Source of the DNA: Parazoarcus communis SWub3 = DSM 12120
GTDB taxonomy: Bacteria; Pseudomonadota; Gammaproteobacteria; Burkholderiales; Rhodocyclaceae
NCBI RefSeq assembly: GCF_003226565.1
Contig: NZ_QKOE01000020.1
Coordinates: 1-64,000 of the forward strand
DNA length: 64,000 nt
Reading direction: 5' to 3'
This document shows positions 35,029 to 44,445 of this stretch, in pieces. The position numbers were made by a program, and so were the translations under genes. The notes under the pieces are model-generated. The model did not search any database, had not been told where the DNA came from, and worked only from the letters and a program-made list of their open reading frames with translations. Numbering within the stretch: position 1 is the first letter of the stretch; every line of letters starts with the position of its first letter.

Positions 35029-38022
35029 ATGACAAGCAACAAGGCGTGGCGTGCGGGCGCCGTGTTTGTCATGCTCGGTTTTTTTGCGTTGCTGGGCTGG
35101 GTTGCGCTCGATCTGCTGCAGTCCCGCGAGCGTGAGCTGCAGGTTGCCGAGCAGCAGGGCAGTACCCTGGCCCGCCTGCTGGAGAGCCACTTTCAGGCGA
35201 CGAGCCGGCAGGTCGATCACCACCTTTCCGATTTCGTTCGGGGCTTCCAGAACGACGTAGCCGACCGGCTGCCACGTGAGCGTATCGACCCGATCTTGCG
35301 GCAGTACCTTGAGCGCTTCCCCGAGCTGTACAGTTTCCGCGTTGTCGATGCCAAGGGACATTATGTCTATGACGCAGCAGGGCTGCAGACGGATGCCTCT
35401 GTTGCCGATCGCGACTATTTCATCCATTTGCGGGACAACCCGTCAGCAGGCCTGGTGATTTCAGAACCGGTGGTGTCTCGAGCCACAGGCGAGATCGGAA
35501 TCGTTTTTGCCCGCCGCCTGCAGGATCGTCAGGGGCAATTTGGCGGTGTCGTGTTCGCGGTACTGCGCGCCGATTACTACGAACGTTATTACCAAGGGCT
35601 GGCGGTCGGGCAACAAGGCATCATCGCTTTGTGGAGCCGGGACATGAAGCTGTTTGCACGATGGCCTCGATTGGCCGTGGGGCAGGGACGCCGGGTCGAG
35701 ACCAGCCCGATTCCAGCACGTGTCGCGGCGGGTGAACTCGAAGGTAGCTTTCGCCGCGAGGGAGAGCTCGATGGTCGGTCGCGTGTGTTCGTTTATCGCG
35801 CGGTCCAGGGCTATCCTTTCGTGATCACGGTCGGGTTCGATCAACATGAAGTGCTGCTGGAATGGCAGCGTCGGGCGACCATCTATGGCGTGTTGGGCGT
35901 TGTGTTGCTGGCAGCCCTGCTTGCGTTGATGATGTCCTGGAGCAGGGGCTACCGGCGGGCCGAGCAGTTGGCGACCCAGATGAGCCAGGCCTATGCCGAG
36001 AAGGCGCTCGAGGCTCGAGCCCTGCTCGACTCCATCCCTGATCCGGCCTGGTTACTGGACAACGATGGACGCTTTGTCGCGGTGAATGAAGCGTTTTGCC
36101 GCTATCGTGGGCGGCCCATGGATCAGATCGTCGGGCACACGGTCGAAGCGCTGTTTCCGCCTGACGAGGCGCGCAACCTTCGTGAGGGTCAGGTCGAGGC
36201 CTATCGTAAAGGGGCTCCGGTGCGACAGATCGTGCGCCTGCAACTCGATGGACGGTTGCGCCCGCTGGAGTTCCTGCGAGTACCGGTGTACGGCGAGGAT
36301 GGAGAGATTCGTGGTTTGACGGGCGTGGCATGGGATCTGAGCGAGCGTTTCGAGGCCGAGGAACGCCAGCGTCTGATCACCCATTTCTTCGACCATGCCA
36401 GCGATGCAGTCATGATCCTGGATGCGGCCTTTCGGGTGCTGACGGTCAATAGGGCGGTCACTGAGGCCAGCGGGTATGCACTGGAGGATTTCAAGGACTG
36501 CACGCCGTGCGCGTTGATCGAAGGTGGGCAGGATCCTGCCTGGCTGGAGGGCATGCGGCAGATTCTGTCCTTGCAGGGGCGCTGGCAGGGTGAGTTGCAG
36601 GTGCGTTGCAAGGATGGGCGATTGTTGCCGGTCGATTGCAGCATCAGCGCGATTCACGATGATCGCGGTGAGGTGATCAATTGGTCGGTGTTTGTCATCG
36701 ACCTCAGCGATAGCAAGGCGGTCGAGGCACGTATCGATGCACTGATCCATTTCGACCAGCTCACCGGTTTGCCCAATCGTCAAGGCTTTGGCCGTCTCGT
36801 CGAGCAGTGGCTGCAGGCCGGGCGCACCGGGGTACTGGCAGTGTTCCAGCTGGACGACCAGCTTGGGCGCATCAACGATGCCTTTGGGCATGCGGCGGGC
36901 GATGCCGTGCTGCGCCGGCTTGCTGCGCGCTTGAATCGTGCCCTGGGTGAAGGAAACATCCTTGCACGGCTGGGTAACGATCAGTTCGGCGTGTTGCTGG
37001 ACCAAGGCGGGCTGATCAAGACCGAAGATGTGGTGGTGCGGCACTTGCTCGACAGCATTGCCAAGCCGGTCGGTATCGAGGGCAGCGATGTGGTGCTGAC
37101 GGCGTGTGCCGGCATCTGCGTGCTGGGCGAAGATGGTCGCGAGATGGCCACGCTGCTGCGCAACGCGGATGCGGCCTTGCGTCATGCGCGTGGTGCCGGG
37201 CAGAACTGCGTTCGCTTCTTTGCGGCTGACATGAATGAACGCATGGCCGAGAGGCTGCGCATCGAGAGCGATCTGCGTGGAGCGCTCGGGCGTGGTGAGC
37301 TGGAATTGCACTATCAGCCGCAGGTCGACCTGCTCAGCGGCGAGATCGTCGGTTTCGAAAGCCTGCTGCGTTGGCACCATCCTGATCTGGGCAAGGTGTC
37401 GCCGGCGGTGTTTGTGCCTGTGGCGGAGGAAAGTCGGCTGATCCTGCCGATTGGTGCCTGGGTGCTGGAGGAGGCTTGTCGCCAGAACAAGGCCTGGCAG
37501 GATGCCGGCATGGCGCCGCGTGTGGTGGCGGTCAACCTGTCAGCGTTACAGTTCCACGGTGCCGATGTGGTGGACATTGTGGATACGGCCTTGAAGGCAA
37601 CCGGCCTGGCCCCACGGTACCTCGAACTTGAGATCACCGAAAGCGTGATCGTGGAGGACCCGGAACGGGTGGTACGGTTGATGCAGGCCCTGAAAGCCCT
37701 GGGTGTGGGGTTGTCGATCGATGATTTCGGAACGGGTTATTCCAGTCTTTCTTATCTGAAGCGTTTTCCCATCGACAAGATCAAGATCGATCGCGCCTTT
37801 GTGCGGGATGTCGATCACAACGCCAACGATGCAGCCATTGTGCGCATGGTGATCGGCATCGCCGCCGAACTGGAGCTCAAGGTGGTTGCCGAGGGGGTTG
37901 AGACCGTCGAACAGCTCGAGTTCTTGCGGCGTCATGGCTGCGATGTTTACCAGGGCTTCCTGTGCAGCCCCGCGGTGGCTGCGGACGACGTGCCTGCATT
38001 GTTGGCGCGAAGCCAGGGGTGA
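35029..38022 (+). CDS. Cache-PAS-PAS-GGDEF-EAL protein, probable c-di-GMP phosphodiesterase
   Basis: A 997-residue protein: TM1 (about 10-28), a periplasmic Cache-like region with VADRDYFIHLRDNP and a TGEIGIVFARRL strand, TM2 (about 282-302), two PAS domains, then GGDEF and EAL. The GGDEF active site is degenerate (GNDQF), so synthesis is unlikely. The EAL domain keeps its metal and catalytic residues: the first glutamate in GFESLLRW, VNLSALQF, LEITES, DDFGTGYSSL, the DKIKID lysine and VVAEGVET. It is therefore probably a phosphodiesterase, with GTP binding at the dead GGDEF as a possible activator. GGAAGGTGG precedes the ATG. Confidence 0.92.
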   Translation: MTSNKAWRAGAVFVMLGFFALLGWVALDLLQSRERELQVAEQQGSTLARLLESHFQATSRQVDHHLSDFVRGFQNDVADRLPRERIDPILRQYLERFPELYSFRVVDAKGHYVYDAAGLQTDASVADRDYFIHLRDNPSAGLVISEPVVSRATGEIGIVFARRLQDRQGQFGGVVFAVLRADYYERYYQGLAVGQQGIIALWSRDMKLFARWPRLAVGQGRRVETSPIPARVAAGELEGSFRREGELDGRSRVFVYRAVQGYPFVITVGFDQHEVLLEWQRRATIYGVLGVVLLAALLALMMSWSRGYRRAEQLATQMSQAYAEKALEARALLDSIPDPAWLLDNDGRFVAVNEAFCRYRGRPMDQIVGHTVEALFPPDEARNLREGQVEAYRKGAPVRQIVRLQLDGRLRPLEFLRVPVYGEDGEIRGLTGVAWDLSERFEAEERQRLITHFFDHASDAVMILDAAFRVLTVNRAVTEASGYALEDFKDCTPCALIEGGQDPAWLEGMRQILSLQGRWQGELQVRCKDGRLLPVDCSISAIHDDRGEVINWSVFVIDLSDSKAVEARIDALIHFDQLTGLPNRQGFGRLVEQWLQAGRTGVLAVFQLDDQLGRINDAFGHAAGDAVLRRLAARLNRALGEGNILARLGNDQFGVLLDQGGLIKTEDVVVRHLLDSIAKPVGIEGSDVVLTACAGICVLGEDGREMATLLRNADAALRHARGAGQNCVRFFAADMNERMAERLRIESDLRGALGRGELELHYQPQVDLLSGEIVGFESLLRWHHPDLGKVSPAVFVPVAEESRLILPIGAWVLEEACRQNKAWQDAGMAPRVVAVNLSALQFHGADVVDIVDTALKATGLAPRYLELEITESVIVEDPERVVRLMQALKALGVGLSIDDFGTGYSSLSYLKRFPIDKIKIDRAFVRDVDHNANDAAIVRMVIGIAAELELKVVAEGVETVEQLEFLRRHGCDVYQGFLCSPAVAADDVPALLARSQG

Positions 38023-38065
38023 CGTGATCCGGGCTGACGCCAGACACGGAAACAGCGTGGGGGTC

Positions 38066-38305
38066 TCAAGTCCGGCCTCGCGACCCTCCATGTGGGTGTT
38101 CGGCAAGAAAGTTGGCTTGAGTTCGGCTCATGCCGATGTCGCGTAAGGTCGCATCGTCAATCTCGCGCAGCTCGCGAGCCCGCCTGGCGCGCGTCCGCCA
38201 AGCTTGTAACCGCAACAGCAGATGCCCGACCCGTTGGGCAAGGGGGGGCGTCGGCAGTGGCCGGTCCGGTGCGCTTGCTGTCGAATGACGTCCTGTCTGT
38301 GCCAT
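38066..38305 (-). CDS. Small DUF1127 protein
   Basis: A 79-residue basic protein whose C-terminal half is a DUF1127 (YjiS-like) domain: AWRTRARRARELREIDDATL, then RDIGMSRTQANF. Such proteins bind small RNAs or influence phosphate and carbon metabolism in alphaproteobacteria; the role here is unknown. A purine-rich GAGGAGG lies upstream of the ATG at 38305. It is divergent from the lysR gene across about 150 nt. Confidence 0.8.
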   Translation of the reverse strand: MAQTGRHSTASAPDRPLPTPPLAQRVGHLLLRLQAWRTRARRARELREIDDATLRDIGMSRTQANFLAEHPHGGSRGRT

Positions 38306-38458
38306 GCCGGCCTCCTCGCTGGGTGTGATGAAAGCCTGGCGGATGGACGGCAGCCAATCCAATCGTTTTTCGGGATTTCTCCGTTCAGGAAATGTGATGG
38401 CGAGCTTCCCGGATCTGCGCTTTACTTGCACGGAGGATGCAGTTAAGGGAGAAAATGC

Positions 38459-39370
38459 ATGGAGCTCTATCACCTCAGGACCTTCGTCACCGTGGCGGAG
38501 GAGCAGCACCTTACGCGTGCGGCGGAGCGTCTGTTTACCAGTCAGCCGGCGATCAGCGCCCATATCAAGGCGCTGGAGGAAGAGCTGCGGCTGACCTTGT
38601 TTGACCGAACCCCGAAAGGCATGCAATTGACTCCAGCTGGTCAGCAGCTGTTTGAGCGTGCCCAACGCACACTCGCTGCTGCGGGTGACTTCATGCATGC
38701 TGCGAAGGGATTGCATGACGAGGTTCTCGGCAGTGTCCGGATCGGGCTGAACACCGACGCCGAATTCTTGCGCCTGGTCGAGTTGCAGTCGAAGCTGAGC
38801 GCGCGCCATCCGCAATTGGGTATCGAGTTCCTGTCCGGCCGTACCGGAGCAAATATTCCGGCCCTGCGCATCGGCCGGCTTGACGCCGCTTTCATCAGTG
38901 GCGACTGTAATGAGCCGCTGCTCATATCACATGTGCTGCGCGAGGAAGAACTGGCCATTGCGGTGCCGCACGCTTTGCGCGATCAGGTCGTGGCGCCTGA
39001 TATTTTCGCGCTGGCCCAATTGCCGTGGGTCTATACCTCGCCGGATTGTGCTTATTACCGGTTGATGCAGTCCTTGTTCGACGGCCACGGTTGTACGCCG
39101 GTCAAGACGATGCTCGCGGACCAGGAAGATGCGATGAAGGCCATGGTGGCCGCAGGGGTGGGGCTGGGCATCATGCGCCGTACAGAGGTCGAGGCGGCTG
39201 CCAGGGAGGGGCGCATGCATGTACTGCCGATGACGTTGCCGACCATCACGCTGCGCTTAGCCTATTTGCGGAGCCGGGCGAACGATCCGGTGATTCGAGC
39301 CCTTTGCAATGCATTGACCGATGTCTGGCAGCTTGAGGAAGAGGGTCTGGCTTTGCGTGAAACCGGATGA
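38459..39370 (+). CDS. LysR-family transcriptional regulator
   Basis: A 303-residue regulator with an N-terminal winged helix-turn-helix (HLTRAAERLFTSQPAISAHIKALEEEL) and a C-terminal effector domain (GSVRIGLNTDAE, LDAAFISGDC). It begins the accessory region and is followed by a promoter region carrying the shared direct repeats. It may act on the DUF1127 gene, its own gene or the downstream transporter protein; no clear T-N11-A box could be singled out. Confidence 0.93.
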   Translation: MELYHLRTFVTVAEEQHLTRAAERLFTSQPAISAHIKALEEELRLTLFDRTPKGMQLTPAGQQLFERAQRTLAAAGDFMHAAKGLHDEVLGSVRIGLNTDAEFLRLVELQSKLSARHPQLGIEFLSGRTGANIPALRIGRLDAAFISGDCNEPLLISHVLREEELAIAVPHALRDQVVAPDIFALAQLPWVYTSPDCAYYRLMQSLFDGHGCTPVKTMLADQEDAMKAMVAAGVGLGIMRRTEVEAAAREGRMHVLPMTLPTITLRLAYLRSRANDPVIRALCNALTDVWQLEEEGLALRETG

Positions 39371-39453
39371 GTTCAAAGTGTTGGAGTTCGCTCGCTCCGG
39401 CTTCCGGGTGGGGCGGGTGGGCTGGAGGGGGTTGAAGTAAGTCTTGAAATGCA

Positions 39454-39514
39454 CGTTTTGTCCTTCTAATCAAACGAATTGTCGATTCTGTGCGCCCGCG
39501 CTGGCGCCTACGAT
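39454..39514 (+). promoter_or_regulatory. AraC-type direct-repeat operator and -10 box upstream of the TRAP binding protein
   Basis: Half-sites CGTTTTGTCC (39454) and CGAATTGTCGATTCT (39475) start 21 bp apart, two helical turns, the arrangement AraC dimers bind. A TACGAT -10-like box (39509-39514) lies 34 bp after the start of the second half-site. The same layout, with the second half-site identical over 15 bp, occurs at 41702-41762. The rest of the 304-nt gap after lysR holds no gene. Confidence 0.6.
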
Positions 39515-39674
39515 GGCAAAGCGGTTTCGCGTGCTGTGTCGGGCTGCTTTCATCAGGCCTGGGTGCTCTTCCGCATAGGGGGCCTCGGTCGAACCGGGAG
39601 CTCTGGATCATGGTGCGTGGATAGGGTGGCGCTCGACCAGCCTGAAACCGTTCAATCAAATCTGGAGACAAAAC

Positions 39675-40700
39675 ATGACGTTCAAGCGCTTGGCACTTAC
39701 CTTTGGCGTGGCCGCCATTTTTCCCGCTGCTGCGCAGGCGGCGGAAATCGTGCTCAAGGTTGCGCATTTCCTGACTCCGACGACACCCGCTCATACGCGA
39801 TTCATCGTGCCATGGTGCGAGAAAATTGCCGCTGAGTCGCAAGGCCGGTTGAGCTGCCAGATCTACCCGGCCAACCAGCTTGGGGGCACGCCGTCGCAGT
39901 TGCTCAACCAAGTGCGCGACGGGGTTGCAGACATCGCGTGGACTTTGCCGGGTTACACGCCGGGGCGCTTTCCCTTAACCGAAGTGTTCGAACTTCCCTT
40001 CTTCAGCACGACTTACGAGGCGACGTCACGCGCGCTGTGGGATTTCACTGAGCAGCACGCCAAGCGTGAGTTCGCGGGCTTGGTGCCGATCGCGACATGG
40101 ACGGCGGGGCCTTACGCACTGCATTTTCGGGATCGGCAGGTGCTGTCGCTGGACGACATCAAGGGGCTGAAAGTGCGGGCGCCCTCGCGCCTGGGTAACA
40201 AGCTGTTATCCGCCCTGGGCGCAACCCCGGTGGGAATGCCCGCTCCGCAAATGGCGGAGGGCTTGTCCAAGGGGGTGATTGATGGGGCGCTCTTGCCATG
40301 GGAGGCCGTGCCCCCGACCAAGACCCATGAGCTGACAAAGTTCCATGCCGAAGCTAGTGGTCAGTACGCACTGAGCACGGCCACGACCATCTTCGTGATG
40401 AACAAGGCAAAGTATGACAGTCTGCCGGCCGATCTCAGGAGGGTGATCGACAATAACCGTGGCCGCGATGTGTCCGGGCTGGCTGGCGCTGAGCTGGATG
40501 CCGCCGGAAAGTTGGCCCATGATCAAGTCGTGGCCCGTGGTAATACCGTGTATGCCATTCCCGCTGCCGAGGTTGAGCGTTGGCGTGCAGCCAGTAGCGG
40601 GGTGGCGGAAGAGTGGATCAAGGAGGTGTCGGCCAAGGGCGTCGACGGTCGGGCCTTGCACGCCGCTGCGGCGGCGTTTGTCCGGCAACACTCCAATTGA
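39675..40700 (+). CDS. TRAP transporter periplasmic binding protein, DctP-like, orphan
   Basis: A 341-residue exported protein (signal ending AAAQA) of the DctP family: LKVAHFLTPTTPAHT, the QLGGTPSQLLNQVRDGVADIAW block and the substrate-carboxylate arginine region LKVRAPSRLGNKLL. No DctQ or DctM follows, so its membrane partners must be encoded elsewhere. It is flanked by the LysR and AraC regulators and shares an operator with the SDR operon, which suggests it imports that pathway's substrate. Confidence 0.9.
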   Translation: MTFKRLALTFGVAAIFPAAAQAAEIVLKVAHFLTPTTPAHTRFIVPWCEKIAAESQGRLSCQIYPANQLGGTPSQLLNQVRDGVADIAWTLPGYTPGRFPLTEVFELPFFSTTYEATSRALWDFTEQHAKREFAGLVPIATWTAGPYALHFRDRQVLSLDDIKGLKVRAPSRLGNKLLSALGATPVGMPAPQMAEGLSKGVIDGALLPWEAVPPTKTHELTKFHAEASGQYALSTATTIFVMNKAKYDSLPADLRRVIDNNRGRDVSGLAGAELDAAGKLAHDQVVARGNTVYAIPAAEVERWRAASSGVAEEWIKEVSAKGVDGRALHAAAAAFVRQHSN

Positions 40701-40755
40701 TCGCTCGCGTCTGGTGGCAGGGGGCATCGCCCCTTGTCACCGGATTGCGCGGGGG

Positions 40756-41673
40756 TCAGCTTCCCGATGAGACCTCGCCACTTGCGCGCGCGAGCTGCGC
40801 TCGCGCCATCTCCCTGAAGGCAAGTGCGGTAGAGCCGGCGTTCTTCTTGAAGAAGCGGCCAAAATAGGCTTCGTCCTCGAAACCGAGCGCGCCGGCGATC
40901 TGCTTGACGCTCAGTTGCGAGTAGACCAGTTCGCGTTGCGCTTCGTGGATGAGTCGGGCATTGATCACGTCCAGTGGCGACATGCCGATGGTTTCGCGAC
41001 ACAGACGGGCCAATTGCCCTGGCGATACGCCCAGCTCACTCGCATAGGACTCCATGGGCAGGTGGGCTTTGTAGTGTTGCTCGACCAGCGCGCGGAATCG
41101 CTCCACCTTTGCGGTGCCGCGCGAGCGGGTGACGACGCGGGGAGACTGAATACCGGTATCCACCCGCTCCATGATGACGAAGGCGGCCAGCAGCAAAGCA
41201 GAACCGGCGGCGGTCTGGCCCGGCTCATACTCCGCCGCCTCGCGCGCCAGCGCATCGAAAAGCGGCACAAGCTTCTGATCATGGCGCGAACCCGCTTGTA
41301 CGGGCAGGACGGCGGGGGTTCGGATATAGCTCAGTAGTTCCGGTCTGGCGGTGCTCGCCAGGGCTTCCAGCGGTCTCTGTGGTGCGGTCACGACGGGGCC
41401 GTCGACTTCGGGGGTGAAGTGGAACCCATGTACCGTACGTGCCGGAATGACGATCAGGCAGGGAGGCTCGATGCGTCTTCTGGTGCCATCAATCAATGCC
41501 TCACCGCTCCCGCTACGCACATAGAGGACCTGGATCAGGCCGTCGTGAATGTGCGGCTCGATCTCCCAATTGAAGGGCCGGGAGCGCTGGGGTATCCACT
41601 CGAAGTTGAAGGAATCCAGCCAGGACGGCTTTGCCTCCGAGCCGTAGAGGTCGTACTTTGGCAGGGTGGGCAT
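40756..41673 (-). CDS. AraC-family transcriptional regulator, PobR-like
   Basis: A 305-residue regulator with an N-terminal cupin sensor (EPHIHDGLIQVLYVRSGSGE, VIPARTVHGFHF) and a C-terminal double helix-turn-helix (SYASELGVSPGQLARLC, then SVKQIAGALGFEDEAYFGRFFKK). The layout resembles PobR-type regulators of aromatic acid degradation. The ATG at 41673 places the 21-bp direct repeats 29 bp upstream of the start; the frame is open further upstream but would then run through the operator. Divergent from the SDR gene, it probably controls that operon and the TRAP binding protein. Confidence 0.9.
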   Translation of the reverse strand: MPTLPKYDLYGSEAKPSWLDSFNFEWIPQRSRPFNWEIEPHIHDGLIQVLYVRSGSGEALIDGTRRRIEPPCLIVIPARTVHGFHFTPEVDGPVVTAPQRPLEALASTARPELLSYIRTPAVLPVQAGSRHDQKLVPLFDALAREAAEYEPGQTAAGSALLLAAFVIMERVDTGIQSPRVVTRSRGTAKVERFRALVEQHYKAHLPMESYASELGVSPGQLARLCRETIGMSPLDVINARLIHEAQRELVYSQLSVKQIAGALGFEDEAYFGRFFKKNAGSTALAFREMARAQLARASGEVSSGS

Positions 41674-41701
41674 GAAGTGCTTTGCAGATGTTTTGAATGC
41701 A

Positions 41702-41762
41702 CGAATTATCCTGTTCACTGGCCGAATTGTCGATTCTTGTCGCATCACGCTCTCCCTATCAT
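41702..41762 (+). promoter_or_regulatory. AraC-type direct-repeat operator and promoter of the SDR operon
   Basis: CGAATTATCC (41702) and CGAATTGTCGATTCT (41723) form direct repeats 21 bp apart; TATCAT (41757-41762) sits 34 bp after the start of the second half-site, as at 39454-39514. The second half-site overlaps the -35 region, as in class II activation. Transcription would begin near 41769, about 23 nt before the SDR start codon. The same site may also regulate the divergent araC gene. Confidence 0.65.
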
Positions 41763-41791
41763 GGTTGCATGCAAAGAACAGGAGAGGGAAC

Positions 41792-42613
41792 GTGGGTTGT
41801 GTGTCGTGGTTGGGTTTGGAGGGGCAGGTTTGTGTGGTGACCGGCGCTGCCAGTGGGATTGGCGCGGCTGTGGCGGATGTGCTGGCGACTGCCGGCGCTC
41901 GGGTTGCTTTGCTTGACCGCGATGGCGCTGGAGCGGAAAGCGTGGCAGACGCTTTGCGTCGGCGCGGCGGAGTCGCGCTCGGTGTGGAATGCGACATTGC
42001 CGTCGAAGCGTCCGTACGAACCGCGGCGGCGCAGGTTCGAGACACCTTCGGTCCGTCCAATGCGCTGGTGAACAACGCTGGAATGTTGCGCCCAGGAGCC
42101 CTGGATGAGGTCAGTCTGGCGGAGTGGAATGCCGTGCTGGCGGTCAATCTCACGGGTTATCTGTTGTGTGCCCGGGTGTTTGCTGCCCAGATGCGTGAGG
42201 TGGGGCGCGGTTGCATCGTTCATGTCGCCTCGATTGCGTCACGTTTTCCTCAAACGGGCAGTGGTGCCTACAGCGCGAGCAAGGCTGGCGTGCTGCTGAT
42301 GTCGCGTCAGATGGCTGTCGAGTGGGGCGAGGCGGGCATCCGTAGCAACGTTATCTGTCCCGGCATGATTCGAACCCCTTTGTCGGCGAAGTTCTATGAA
42401 CAGCCTGGCCTTGAGCAGCGCCGGGCCGAGGTGACCGCCAGCCGACGGATTGGTGAGCCGGCTGACATTGCCAATGTCGCGGCGTTTCTGATCAGCGAGC
42501 GCGCCGCCTATGTCAATGGCGCCGAAATCATGGTCGACGGTGGCATGAGCAGCATGCTCATGGACTTGGTGCCACGACCTGGTTTTAACGATATGGGCCA
42601 CGCGCCCCGCTGA
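41792..42613 (+). CDS. Short-chain dehydrogenase/reductase (SDR)
   Basis: A 273-residue classical SDR. NAD(P) motif TGAASGIG begins at residue 17; NNAG is at about 94-97; the catalytic residues are S147, Y160 and K164 (YSASK). A C-terminal VDGGMSSML segment is typical. The acidic LDRD after the second strand favours NAD(H). The GTG at 41792 is chosen for its strong GGAGAGGGAAC ribosome binding site. It should oxidise an alcohol or reduce a ketone in the pathway with the following flavoprotein. Confidence 0.9.
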   Translation: MGCVSWLGLEGQVCVVTGAASGIGAAVADVLATAGARVALLDRDGAGAESVADALRRRGGVALGVECDIAVEASVRTAAAQVRDTFGPSNALVNNAGMLRPGALDEVSLAEWNAVLAVNLTGYLLCARVFAAQMREVGRGCIVHVASIASRFPQTGSGAYSASKAGVLLMSRQMAVEWGEAGIRSNVICPGMIRTPLSAKFYEQPGLEQRRAEVTASRRIGEPADIANVAAFLISERAAYVNGAEIMVDGGMSSMLMDLVPRPGFNDMGHAPR

Positions 42614-42678
42614 GGCTACCCCCGTTCCTCATTCGCGCGGCCGGTGGGTATCGGCCGCCTATCTCAAAGGAGACAGAT

Positions 42679-44445
42679 ATGGATGCGAGACCCTCGCACG
42701 CCTCGCTCGACTGCGACCTGCTCGTCATAGGCGCCGGTGCGGGTGGACTATCTACCGCGATCACCGCCAGGAAGCATGGCCTCGACGTCATCGTGGTTGA
42801 GAAGGCTGAACATTTTGGTGGCACTACCGCATTTTCCGGTGGGGTGCTGTGGATTCCGGGCAACCCCCATGCAGGGCGCAATGGTGCGCTCGATAGCCGC
42901 GAAGCCGCGCGTGAATACCTGCGTAACGAAACCGGGGCCTTTTTCGATGAGGCCGCAATTGAGGCTTTTCTGGACAGCGCTCCGGAGATGGTCGAGTTCT
43001 TCGAGCGCGAGACCGCTGTCAGGTTCGTCCCCACGTTGTATCCCGACTACCACCCGACCGTACCGGGAGGGGTGGAGTTGGGGCGCAGTATTCTGGCTGC
43101 GCCATACGATATTCGAGCGTTGGGCGAAAACATGTCTCGCCTGCGTCCGCCGCTGGAGACGATCACCTTCATCGGCATGATGTTCAATTCGTCCAACGCC
43201 GACCTGAAGCACTTCTTCAATGCAACCCGTTCGCTCAAGTCCTTCGTTTACGTCGCCAAGCGCCTTGCGACGCATCTGAAGGAGTTGCTGCGCTACCGGC
43301 GTGGCATCAACGTGACCAGTGGCAACGCGCTTGCCGCCCGCTTGGCGAAATCGTGCTTCGACCTGGGCATTCCAATTCATACCGGCTACGCAGCGCGCGA
43401 ACTGCTGGAAAGTGATGGCCGAATTGGTGGTGCGGTGGTCGCTGGCAAGGACGGGGAAATCCAGATCCTCGCTCGACGTGGCGTCGTGCTGGCTTGCGGG
43501 GGGTTTTCGCATGACGCTGCCCGTACCAAGGAGGCGTATCCGCATTTGCGCCGTGGCGGCGGGCATTTGTCGCCGGTACCCGCAGGCAACACCGGTGATG
43601 GCTTGAAAATGGCGGAAAGCGTGGGTAGTCGGGTTGATATCCGCTACCCCGATAGTGCCGCGTGGATGCCCGTGTCAAGCGTACCGTTGGGTGATGGTCG
43701 GACCGGCGTCTTTCCGCACCTGCTGGACCGATACAAACCGGGGATCATCGGTGTGACCCGGCGTGGCGTGCGCTTTTGTAACGAGTCGGAGTCCTACCAC
43801 GACGTTGGCGCGGCAATGATCCGTGCCTGCGCTGATGAGCCGGAGACGGCGATGTGGCTGTTGTGTGATCAGACCACATTGGCAAAGTACGGGCTGGGAT
43901 ATGTCAAGCCGGCGCCGATGCCTGTTGGCCGCTTTCTGAAAAACGGCTACTTGCTCAAGGGCAACACTCTTGCCGAGTTGGCGGAAAAAGCCGGTATCGA
44001 TGCTGCGATGCTGGTGCGCACGGTCGCGGATTACAACGTCGGCGCCGTGCGCGGGGTGGATCTACAGTTCGGTCGCGGCAGTACTGCCTTCAACCGTTAT
44101 CTGGCCGACCCGGGCAACAAGCCCAACCCATGCGTCGCGCCGATTGGCAAAGGCCCCTATTACGCGGTGAAGGTTGTCATGGGGGACCTGGGCACCTTTG
44201 ACGGCATCCGCACGAATGTGACCGGTCAGGTCCTGGCCGATGGCGGTCAGCCGATCCCGGGACTTTATGCGGTCGGCAATGACCGTGCGAGCATCATGGG
44301 CGGCAACTACCCAGGCGCCGGCATCACGCTGGGGCCCATCATGACCTTTGGCTATATCACCGGGCGGCATATCGCCGGTGCGGACCGGGCCACTGCGGCC
44401 GCGCCAGTGACGGATGTTCACGAGGTGCGTGCTCATGTCGCCTAA
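42679..44445 (+). CDS. FAD-dependent dehydrogenase, 3-ketosteroid-delta-1-dehydrogenase/fumarate-reductase type
   Basis: A 588-residue flavoprotein with the FAD-binding motif VIGAGAGG (residues 16-23), VVEKAEHFGGTTAFSGG near 50, and a late GNDRASIMGGNYPGAGITLGP block that is characteristic of the KstD/fumarate reductase group. It would introduce a double bond next to a carbonyl, or a similar oxidation, on a cyclic or long-chain substrate. An AAAGGAGACAG ribosome binding site precedes the ATG. It starts 65 nt after the SDR gene, and the next gene overlaps its 3' end. Confidence 0.9.
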   Translation: MDARPSHASLDCDLLVIGAGAGGLSTAITARKHGLDVIVVEKAEHFGGTTAFSGGVLWIPGNPHAGRNGALDSREAAREYLRNETGAFFDEAAIEAFLDSAPEMVEFFERETAVRFVPTLYPDYHPTVPGGVELGRSILAAPYDIRALGENMSRLRPPLETITFIGMMFNSSNADLKHFFNATRSLKSFVYVAKRLATHLKELLRYRRGINVTSGNALAARLAKSCFDLGIPIHTGYAARELLESDGRIGGAVVAGKDGEIQILARRGVVLACGGFSHDAARTKEAYPHLRRGGGHLSPVPAGNTGDGLKMAESVGSRVDIRYPDSAAWMPVSSVPLGDGRTGVFPHLLDRYKPGIIGVTRRGVRFCNESESYHDVGAAMIRACADEPETAMWLLCDQTTLAKYGLGYVKPAPMPVGRFLKNGYLLKGNTLAELAEKAGIDAAMLVRTVADYNVGAVRGVDLQFGRGSTAFNRYLADPGNKPNPCVAPIGKGPYYAVKVVMGDLGTFDGIRTNVTGQVLADGGQPIPGLYAVGNDRASIMGGNYPGAGITLGPIMTFGYITGRHIAGADRATAAAPVTDVHEVRAHVA

